NCBI GenBank assembly: GCA_964498015.1
Contig: CAZCFT010000031.1
Coordinates: 1-23,065, forward strand
Origin: CAWEZN01 sp964498015
Lineage (GTDB): Bacteria > Zixibacteria > MSB-5A5 > GN15 > PGXB01
Reading direction: 5' to 3'
Length of the DNA: 23,065 bases
In this document: positions 14,381-20,656 of the stretch, in pieces
Layout of the letters: each line of letters begins with the position of its first letter
Numbering within the stretch: the stretch's first letter is position 1
Translations under genes and position numbers: made by a program
Notes under the pieces: generated by a model
Database searches by the model: none
What the model was told of the DNA's origin: nothing
What the model saw: only the letters and a program-made list of their open reading frames with translations

Positions 14381-16561
14381 CTATAATTTTTTCAGCGTCG
14401 CCTCGGCTTCAGTACGCAATTTGCCGGCTAATCCATTTGCCAGCGCTTTCTGAAAGCATTCTTTTGCCCTATCCGATTTGCCGTCTTTCCAATATCCAAG
14501 GCCGGCATAATAATTGATTACCGGGCTATCCGGAGAAAAACGGAGAGCCTTTTCAAAATTTCCCCTCGCCATGCCGCTTCGTCCGGCCTTATAGAAGGTC
14601 CATCCCAGCGCAACATAGTACATCGGATTCTGCGGCTCGGCGCCTAAGGCAGACATGGCATGATTCGTCGCCATCTGATAGTTCCCGCCTCCTTCAGCCA
14701 TCAGCCAGGCCAATCCAGCATGCGCCGGACCGCATTCATTATCCAACTTTAGAACATTTTCATATGTGGTAGTGGCCATGTCTGTTTTCCCCTGAAGTGT
14801 GTCCAATTCAGCCTTCAGAAGATACGCCTTGACAAACTTGTTATCCAAGGATAGGGCCTTGTCAACGCCCTTCTCTGCCTCCGTTATGTTTCCCCCTTCA
14901 AAATAATATCTCCCCATAAGAGTATAAGCAGAGGGGTCATCAGGATTTTTCTCCAAGCACTTCTTTATTAATGCTTCAGCCAACTGCGAATTATTTTCCG
15001 TCTCAGCGAGCGACAGCGCCGTTTCATATCTACTTATATCCCTCGATCCGAGAGCAATTTGCTTTTCCGCCAATTCCTGCGCCTTGGCCAGATCACCGGT
15101 CGATTGATATAGCTGTATCATCTCGGAGGCTATCTCCGGAATATCCAGAATATATCCGCCTAAACCATTAACAAATTGGATGGCCTGTTGAGGATTATTC
15201 TGGCTCTTGAAAATTGAAATCATTCCCAATATTGCTGAATTATTCGCTTTGTCCAGCTTTATGGCATCATTGTAGTAATTCTCTGCCGTCTGCAATGAAT
15301 CTGCTTTCTCGTAAATCTTGCCGACTTTGGCCAGACGCGCCGAATTGCCGGCGCTCAATCGGGCCAGCTGTTGCAATATTTTGGCCGCAAAGTCTCGCTC
15401 AGCAAATATCAGTAATATTCCCGCGGCGTCATTATTGGTTCGAAAATCATTGGGAAATGAGTCCACCAGTGAAGCCAGCATCATTGAGGTTTTGGCTCCC
15501 TTATTCTGGTAAATAAGTCCTTCTATATGATCAAGGGCAATATTTGTTAATTCCTCCGGAGAATATCCCTTTTCTTCGGCCTTCGTGAAAGCAGTTGTCA
15601 GATACGCCTCAGCAGTCATGGCTTCAAAACTCTTAAATTTATAAATCCCCAAATTTCTTATCACTGTGACAAATCCTGGGAATCGGACGAAAGCCGGTTC
15701 ATAAGCTCTCCTTGCCTTTTTCATCTTTCCCTGTTTTTCAAATGATCCTGCTTTAAGGCAGTAGCCGATGTGAGCGCTGTCGGAAATCTGGAACATCTTT
15801 TCCAAAAGCTGATCGGCATCAAAGAAATATTTCATCCCAACATAAATCTCCGCCGCATCCCCTTTCAGATAGAAATCATCTTTTGACTCTCCCAGCGCTT
15901 TTGTCAGCACGCCGGCGGCGGAATCGGCCAGACCCCGTTGAGAATAATAATCCGCAACGGAGACCATACCTTCCACATTTTTCCCAATCTTGCCGACAGC
16001 GCGATTTAGAAGCTCCTCACTCTTGTTTAGCATACCGGAATGAAAATAATATTTGGCCGAAGAAACAAGGACCAGAGGATCATCGGGAATTTTGGTCAAG
16101 GCCTCGTTCACTGCATTTCCCGCCTTTTCAATTTCCCCTGCTTTTAGGAGAGTTTCAATTCTAAGCGATAGGCTCTTGCCCGTTTCGCCGTCAGCTTTGA
16201 TGTATCTTTCCGCCAGCCCGATTGATAATTCGTCTCTACCGGTTTTCATAGCCAACTCCGCATATGACATAAGCGCTGGAGCAAATTTGGAATGCTTTTC
16301 CAGAATCTTTTCGTAGGCATCAATTGCCTCAAAAATAAAACCCTCTTTTTGAAAATAGAGCGCCTGCCCATATAGACCATAAGGGGAATCCGGATTAAGA
16401 GTATCGATGCTTTTGAAGAGTTCCTGCGCTTGCCGGCTTTGCCCCCGATTGAGCGCGGCTAACCCCCTGTCAAATAGTCCTTTGTCATTCTCCAACTGTT
16501 TACTGCAGGAACAAATAGAAATCACTGTTATCAATATGGCCGCGAAAAGATTTTTTTTCAT
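14381..16561 (-). CDS. Large TPR-repeat lipoprotein
   Basis: The 726-aa protein begins MKKNLFAAILITVISICSCSK, a signal peptide with a lipobox-like ICSC (C19), so it is likely a lipoprotein in the periplasm or outer membrane. The rest is a near-continuous array of tetratricopeptide repeats, recognisable by the W/L-G-Y-A-F-A-P pattern, such as AAYKRALEL-like helices ALNRGQSRQAQELFKSID, YYFEGGNITEAEKGVDKAL and GWTFYKAGRSGMARGNFEKA near the C-terminus. TPR arrays are scaffolds for protein contacts; the partner is unknown. Related long TPR lipoproteins occur beside exopolysaccharide or protein-sorting systems, but no such genes are near here. AAGGAT lies eight nt before the ATG, and a TATAAT hexamer is present 30 nt upstream (complement of 16591-16596). 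Confidence 0.9.
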   Translation of the reverse strand: MKKNLFAAILITVISICSCSKQLENDKGLFDRGLAALNRGQSRQAQELFKSIDTLNPDSPYGLYGQALYFQKEGFIFEAIDAYEKILEKHSKFAPALMSYAELAMKTGRDELSIGLAERYIKADGETGKSLSLRIETLLKAGEIEKAGNAVNEALTKIPDDPLVLVSSAKYYFHSGMLNKSEELLNRAVGKIGKNVEGMVSVADYYSQRGLADSAAGVLTKALGESKDDFYLKGDAAEIYVGMKYFFDADQLLEKMFQISDSAHIGYCLKAGSFEKQGKMKKARRAYEPAFVRFPGFVTVIRNLGIYKFKSFEAMTAEAYLTTAFTKAEEKGYSPEELTNIALDHIEGLIYQNKGAKTSMMLASLVDSFPNDFRTNNDAAGILLIFAERDFAAKILQQLARLSAGNSARLAKVGKIYEKADSLQTAENYYNDAIKLDKANNSAILGMISIFKSQNNPQQAIQFVNGLGGYILDIPEIASEMIQLYQSTGDLAKAQELAEKQIALGSRDISRYETALSLAETENNSQLAEALIKKCLEKNPDDPSAYTLMGRYYFEGGNITEAEKGVDKALSLDNKFVKAYLLKAELDTLQGKTDMATTTYENVLKLDNECGPAHAGLAWLMAEGGGNYQMATNHAMSALGAEPQNPMYYVALGWTFYKAGRSGMARGNFEKALRFSPDSPVINYYAGLGYWKDGKSDRAKECFQKALANGLAGKLRTEAEATLKKL

Positions 16562-16660
16562 TGTTTTATCCTTAAGGCATAAGTTATTTTATTATAAGTC
16601 GGTATAAAATAACATGGTTTGGGGCGATTAGCAAATATTATGCTGAAAATCAGAATAAAG

Positions 16661-16688
16661 TTGTGTTAAAATTTATTTGCCGTATATT
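16661..16688 (+). promoter_or_regulatory. Candidate promoter directly before lptB
   Basis: TTGTGT (16661-16666), a 16-nt spacer and TATATT (16683-16688) form a sigma-70-like site ending eight nt before the lptB ATG at 16697. Transcription would begin within a few bases of the start codon. Confidence 0.4.
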
Positions 16689-16696
16689 TTATATAG

Positions 16697-17422
16697 ATGG
16701 ATAAGTTGAGTTCTCTTGAACTGGTGAAAAAATACAAGAAGCGGGTCGTGGTCGATTCGGTTTCTATAATGGTCAACCCAGGCGAGGTAGTTGGGCTCTT
16801 GGGGCCAAACGGGGCAGGCAAAACCACTACCTTCTACCTGATTATTGGATTTATCAGGCCAAATGAGGGAAGTGTGTTCTTGGGAGAGAGGGAAATCACC
16901 GATTTCCCAATGTATAAGAGAGCTGGAATGGGAATAGGGTATTTGGCGCAGGAGGCCTCTGTTTTCCGTAAGTTGACTGTCGAAGATAACATCAGAGCTA
17001 TCCTCCAGATGAGAAAACTTTCGAGAAAAAAGCAGGCCGAAAGATTGGAATTTTTGCTAAATGAACTGGACATCAGCCACCTGCGCAAGCGGAAGGCCTA
17101 TTCACTTTCCGGAGGCGAAAGAAGAAGGGTTGAGATAACCAGAGCCCTCGTGACGGAACCGAAATTTATGCTTCTTGATGAACCATTTGCCGGTATTGAT
17201 CCCATAGCTGTTGAGGATATACAGAAAATAATCTCCCGATTGACTGCCCAGGGCCTCGGCGTCTTGATAACGGATCATAATGTCAGGGAGACTCTTTCTA
17301 TCTGTGATCGAGCCTATATAATGTGCGACGGGAAAATTTTGAAAACCGGGACCGCTCAGTTTCTGGCTGAAGACCCCGAGGCGCGGAAAATCTATCTTGG
17401 TGAAAAATTTAGGTTGAATTAG
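16697..17422 (+). CDS. lptB: LPS export ABC transporter ATP-binding protein LptB
   Basis: The 241-aa ATPase energises extraction of lipopolysaccharide from the inner membrane by LptFG. Motifs are Walker A GPNGAGKTT (about 35-43), Q-loop YLAQEASVFRKLTVEDN with the LptB-typical 'LAQEASVFR', the ABC signature YSLSGGERRRVEITRAL, Walker B LLDEPFAGIDPIAV and the switch histidine in ITDHNVRE. The C-terminus AEDPEARKIYLGEKFRLN is the conserved LptB tail. The location directly upstream of rpoN and hpf is the classical arrangement. No lptA or lptC precedes it here; a divergent TPR lipoprotein gene does. The leader lacks a Shine-Dalgarno sequence. Confidence 0.96.
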   Translation: MDKLSSLELVKKYKKRVVVDSVSIMVNPGEVVGLLGPNGAGKTTTFYLIIGFIRPNEGSVFLGEREITDFPMYKRAGMGIGYLAQEASVFRKLTVEDNIRAILQMRKLSRKKQAERLEFLLNELDISHLRKRKAYSLSGGERRRVEITRALVTEPKFMLLDEPFAGIDPIAVEDIQKIISRLTAQGLGVLITDHNVRETLSICDRAYIMCDGKILKTGTAQFLAEDPEARKIYLGEKFRLN

Positions 17423-17606
17423 AATTAAATTCTGAACAATCTTTGGAAAATGCATCATAAAATATTGAAACAGAGTGGCTCCAGATAAACCATGGCTACC
17501 AAGAGACCGATAAGTTAATAGGAGATCACAAATGGAAAGTCGGTCAATTGCCCGATCCGGTCTTTGACGGAATTGACATAATCGATTATAGAACAACGGG
17601 ATAACT

Positions 17607-19010
17607 ATGAAACTCGGCCTACAGTTAAGACTCAGACAGACTCTTGCGCCTCAGCTAATTCAGTCTCTGAAAATGCTTCAGATGCCGATTCTCAAGCTGG
17701 AGCAGACCTTGCGGCATGAATTATCAATTAATCCGATGCTGGAGGAGCTGGAACAAGTAGAAACTGTTGACCCCGCCGAGCAGGGAGAAGAGGCCAGCCT
17801 TCAAGAGAAGCCTGAAGAAATGGATCCACGGCTTGACAAGGTGGATTGGGAGAGATACTTGGGCGATGAGCAGGAATACAAAGTCAAGCAATACTACGAG
17901 CCTGCAGAGGAAGACTACGAACGCGTCCCTGTCATGGAGAAATCGCTTTATGACCATCTCAGAGAGCAGTTGTCATATCTAAAACTTTCGGAAGAGGATC
18001 TTCTCATCGCCGAATATATAATCGGAAATATCACTCCCAAGGGATATCTGGTCTGTCCGGACAAGGAAATGGCCGAGGAATTAAAAGTCCCGATAGAGAA
18101 GGTGGAAAGACTGGTCAAGATTATTCAGAGCCTTGATCCCTCGGGAGTGGGGGCCCACGACTTGAGAGAATCTCTCTTAATACAACTTGAAGAAAAAGGG
18201 CAGAAGGATTCCGTAGCGTACCGAGTGGTTGACCAATTTGTAAATGTACTGGATAAGAAATCGATTCTTCAGATTTCACGTTCGCTGGGAGTCTCGGTCG
18301 AAAAGACCCAGCAGGCGATGGATTTCATAAAAACGCTTTCACCCTCGCCCGCCTACGGCCGTTTTGAAGCGTCAGCCACTCCCGTTGTGCCGGATTTAAT
18401 TGTCGATCGATTGGGTGACGAATACGTCGTTTGCCATAACGACAAGAGTTTTCCGTCCCTGAGGATTAATCCAAGCTACCGACAGCTTCTTAAACCGGGC
18501 AGTAATGTCTCCAAGGATACGCGCAAATATGTCCGGGAAAAGCTGGAGCAGGCTCGCTGGCTTCTCAATTCCATAAACCAGCGCCGCACCACCATGATTA
18601 GAGTCATGGATGCCATCGTGGAAGAGCAGAAAGAGTTTTTCGAGAAGGGTTCAGCCTTTCTAAAGCCGCTGATAATGGAGGATATTGCCCGCAAGGTCAA
18701 TATGAATGTCGCCACCATTAGCCGGGTCTCTAATGACAAGTACGTTCAAACTCCGCAGGGGGTTTATGAAATCAAATATTTCTTCAACTCCGGTATTGCA
18801 ATGGAAGAGGGCGAAGACCTTTCCAAACGTCATGTAAAACAGAGAATCGAAGAAATCATTCACGCCGAAGACCCGCAGAAACCTCTGTCGGATCAGGAAA
18901 TATTCCATAAGCTTCAAGAGGAAAAAATGATGTTGGCGCGGCGTACCGTCACCAAATACCGCGAAGAATTAAAAATACCTCCGGCTCGGTTCCGGAAAAG
19001 AGTGGTTTAG
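17607..19010 (+). CDS. rpoN: RNA polymerase sigma-54 factor RpoN
   Basis: The 467-aa protein is of full length for RpoN. Region I is Gln/Leu-rich (LGLQLRLRQTLAPQLIQSLKMLQMP) and binds activators. An acidic linker follows (EELEQVETVDPAEQGEEASLQEKPEE), then the core-binding domain. The HTH is in DIARKVNMNVATISRVSNDKYVQTPQGVYEIKYFF, and the C-terminal RpoN box ARRTVTKYRE recognises the -24 promoter element. It directs transcription that depends on bEBP activators, often for motility, nitrogen and surface functions. The ATG has only a poor GGGAT upstream, and an unassigned open frame ends two nt before it. Confidence 0.97.
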   Translation: MKLGLQLRLRQTLAPQLIQSLKMLQMPILKLEQTLRHELSINPMLEELEQVETVDPAEQGEEASLQEKPEEMDPRLDKVDWERYLGDEQEYKVKQYYEPAEEDYERVPVMEKSLYDHLREQLSYLKLSEEDLLIAEYIIGNITPKGYLVCPDKEMAEELKVPIEKVERLVKIIQSLDPSGVGAHDLRESLLIQLEEKGQKDSVAYRVVDQFVNVLDKKSILQISRSLGVSVEKTQQAMDFIKTLSPSPAYGRFEASATPVVPDLIVDRLGDEYVVCHNDKSFPSLRINPSYRQLLKPGSNVSKDTRKYVREKLEQARWLLNSINQRRTTMIRVMDAIVEEQKEFFEKGSAFLKPLIMEDIARKVNMNVATISRVSNDKYVQTPQGVYEIKYFFNSGIAMEEGEDLSKRHVKQRIEEIIHAEDPQKPLSDQEIFHKLQEEKMMLARRTVTKYREELKIPPARFRKRVV

Positions 19011-19093
19011 CAAATAGCTCCTATCATCATAAAATTGGATAGTTTTGGCAATCGAATTTGAAAACTGCAACCTCATTGGACGAGGAATCTTGA

Positions 19094-20050
19094 ATGGATC
19101 GCAATCTTGCTCTCGAAATAGTTAGAGTTACCGAAGCGGCGGCGCTCGCCTGTGCCTCATGGGTCGGACGCGGTTCCGCCAACGATGCCGACGATGCCGC
19201 TGTGGCGGCCATGCGCCGCACTTTTGACAGCATCTATTTCAAAGGTACCGTAGTCATCGGCGAGGGGGAACGAGACGAAGCTCCCATGCTGTTTATAGGC
19301 GAAAATGTCGGTTGCGGAAGCTCCCCTGAAGTTGACATTGCCGTTGACCCTCTCGAATGCACCAATTCGGTCGCCTATGGCCGCTCCAATGCACTGGCTG
19401 TGATTGCCGTAGCCCCCAAAGGCAAGCTTCTTCATGCCCCCGACACTTATATGGAAAAAATCGCCGCCGGACCGCAGGCCTCCGAGGCGATTGACCTGAG
19501 AAAAAGCCCCAAAGAAAATATCGGACGGGTCGCCGAATGCCTGGGGCTCAAAATATCAAACCTCACAGTCGTCATTCTGGAAAGAGACCGACACCACGAT
19601 CTTATTTCGGAAGTCCGCAAGACCGGAGCCAGGATTCATCTGATTTCCGATGGTGATGTCTCCTCGGCCATTGCCGCCGCATTGCCCGAAAGTGGAATAG
19701 ATTTGCTCCTCGGGATTGGCGGCGCCCCCGAGGGAGTTCTGGCCGCGGCGGCCCTGAGATGCATCGGAGGAGCGATGCAGGGACGGTTAGCGCCGCGGAA
19801 TCAGGAGGAAATAGATCGAGCCAACCAAATGGGGGTGAAAGATATCAACAAAATTTTCAATGTTGATGAACTGGCATCCGGCAATGAGATCATGTTTGCC
19901 GCCACCGGCGTGACCGACGGCGACCTCCTCAAGGGAGTCCTCTTTCGTCCGGGCGGCGCTATCACTCATTCGCTGGTCTTACGCCAGAAATCGGGGACGC
20001 GAAGATTTATCAGGGCAGAGCATCATTTCGAAACTAAACCGGTCTATTGA
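19094..20050 (+). CDS. glpX: Class II fructose-1,6-bisphosphatase GlpX
   Basis: The 318-aa enzyme hydrolyses fructose-1,6-bisphosphate in gluconeogenesis. Characteristic segments are LEIVRVTEAAALACASWVGRG, DDAAVAAMRRTFD, VVIGEGERDEAPMLFIGE, the metal-site VDIAVDPLECTN (about 79-90), SNALAVIAVAPKG and GIGGAPEGVLAAAALRCIGG. The conserved DP-x-x-GT metal motif reads DPLECT here, with Cys89 (TGC at 19358-19360) at the usual Gly position. Apart from this all landmarks are intact. GAGGA lies seven nt upstream. It sits between rpoN and hpf, 83 nt after rpoN, probably in the same transcript. Confidence 0.96.
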   Translation: MDRNLALEIVRVTEAAALACASWVGRGSANDADDAAVAAMRRTFDSIYFKGTVVIGEGERDEAPMLFIGENVGCGSSPEVDIAVDPLECTNSVAYGRSNALAVIAVAPKGKLLHAPDTYMEKIAAGPQASEAIDLRKSPKENIGRVAECLGLKISNLTVVILERDRHHDLISEVRKTGARIHLISDGDVSSAIAAALPESGIDLLLGIGGAPEGVLAAAALRCIGGAMQGRLAPRNQEEIDRANQMGVKDINKIFNVDELASGNEIMFAATGVTDGDLLKGVLFRPGGAITHSLVLRQKSGTRRFIRAEHHFETKPVY

Positions 20051-20077
20051 TCAAACCCTTAATAGGAGTTACATGCT

Positions 20078-20437
20078 ATGAAAATTGAAATAACGGCAAG
20101 GCATTTTGACCTGACTCCTCAGTTGAAGGAAACTATCGAGAAAGAACTGGCGGGACTCACCAGGTACTTTGAAAACATCATTTCCGCGGAGGCTGTTCTT
20201 GACGTGGAAAAGCATCGGCAGACAGCCGAAATTAAGGTCAAAGTTTACAATTCCACTATCAACGCCACGGCAGATTCGAATGATATGTATCTGTCCATAG
20301 AAAAGGCGGCTACCAAAGTAAAGTCACAGCTTAAGAAGTACAAGGGGAAGCTAAAAGAGAAACACCCGGAGAAAATCGAAGAGACCATGAAAAGCATCAC
20401 CAAACCTCAGACCAACGAGGACGAAGTCGACATCTGA
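20078..20437 (+). CDS. hpf: Ribosome hibernation-promoting factor (short HPF/YfiA family)
   Basis: The 119-aa protein has the beta-alpha-beta-beta-beta-alpha HPF fold: KIEITARHFDLTPQLKETIEKEL, then LTRYFENIISAEAVLDVEKHRQTAEIKVKV and NDMYLSIEKAATKVKSQLKKYK. It binds the 30S decoding region and inactivates ribosomes in stationary phase. The C-terminal dimerisation domain of long HPF is absent; only a short acidic tail follows the basic helix. AGGAG lies about ten nt before the ATG, 27 nt after glpX. It is the last gene of the lptB cluster, followed by a strong terminator. Confidence 0.95.
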   Translation: MKIEITARHFDLTPQLKETIEKELAGLTRYFENIISAEAVLDVEKHRQTAEIKVKVYNSTINATADSNDMYLSIEKAATKVKSQLKKYKGKLKEKHPEKIEETMKSITKPQTNEDEVDI

Positions 20438-20461
20438 TTAAACATGTATTGGTAATCATAT

Positions 20462-20494
20462 AACCCTCCCCGCAAAAGCGGAGAGGGTTTTTTT
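20462..20494 (+). terminator. Rho-independent terminator of the lptB-rpoN-glpX-hpf cluster
   Basis: Arms AACCCTCCCCGC (20462-20473) and GCGGAGAGGGTT (20478-20489) pair with one mismatch around AAAA, followed by a T-tract to 20494. It separates the housekeeping cluster from the CRISPR-Cas locus. Confidence 0.92.
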
Positions 20495-20508
20495 ACTGCA
20501 AAAATAAA

Positions 20509-20531
20509 GATGCCCGTGCTGGACGGGCATC
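20509..20531 (-). terminator. Intrinsic terminator forming the 3' end of tracrRNA
   Basis: Nine perfect base pairs (20509-20517 with 20523-20531) and a 5-nt loop are followed on the minus strand by TTTATTTTT. No T-tract follows on the plus strand, which fixes the RNA's orientation. Confidence 0.85.
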
Positions 20532-20580
20532 GGTAGCTCCTTAGAGCCTTAAACCTTCGGACGATTGTCCTTACTGGGAG

Positions 20581-20609
20581 TTGACAGACAACCGCCGATT
20601 GAGTACATT
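20581..20609 (+). promoter_or_regulatory. Candidate cas9 promoter, inside the tracrRNA gene
   Basis: A perfect TTGACA (20581-20586), a 17-nt spacer and TACATT (20604-20609, 4/6 match to TATAAT) point toward cas9, with a start expected near 20616 and a leader of about 40 nt. The -35 box lies inside the complement of the tracrRNA anti-repeat. Confidence 0.6.
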
Positions 20610-20614
20610 CAATC
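20597..20614. repeat. 18-bp inverted repeat at the crossing of the two promoters
   Basis: GATTGA-GTACAT-TCAATC has perfect 6-bp arms. It spans the -10 element of the candidate cas9 promoter and the predicted tracrRNA start site. It could be an operator, or a 5' hairpin in the RNA. Confidence 0.5.
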
Positions 20615-20616
20615 TA

Positions 20617-20645
20617 TAAATAACCGGAATCGTAAATATTGTCAA
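20617..20645 (-). promoter_or_regulatory. tracrRNA promoter
   Basis: On the minus strand a perfect TTGACA (complement of 20640-20645) is followed by a 17-nt spacer and TATTTA (complement of 20617-20622). Transcription should start near 20610. The -35 box overlaps the cas9 Shine-Dalgarno AAGGG (20644-20648) by two bases. Confidence 0.65.
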
Positions 20646-20656
20646 GGGCTTTTTGT

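Larger units (their letters stand above)
20500..20610 (-). ncRNA. tracrRNA of the type II CRISPR-Cas system
   Basis: Read on the minus strand, the region has the order of a type II-C tracrRNA. A predicted 5' end near 20610 leads into an anti-repeat ending GTCAACTCCCAGT. Directly after it comes AAGGAC-AATC-GTCC, a 4-bp nexus hairpin (20559-20570). Then come a GCTC-TAAG-GAGC hairpin (20536-20547) and a 9-bp terminator hairpin GATGCCCGT/ACGGGCATC (20509-20531), followed by TTTATTTTT. The anti-repeat to nexus junction CCCAGTAAGG resembles the CCTCAGTAAGC junction I recall from Corynebacterium diphtheriae tracrRNA. It is immediately upstream of and antisense to the cas9 leader. The RNA would pair with crRNA repeats and load Cas9. 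The 5' end is estimated from the promoter. Confidence 0.85.
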
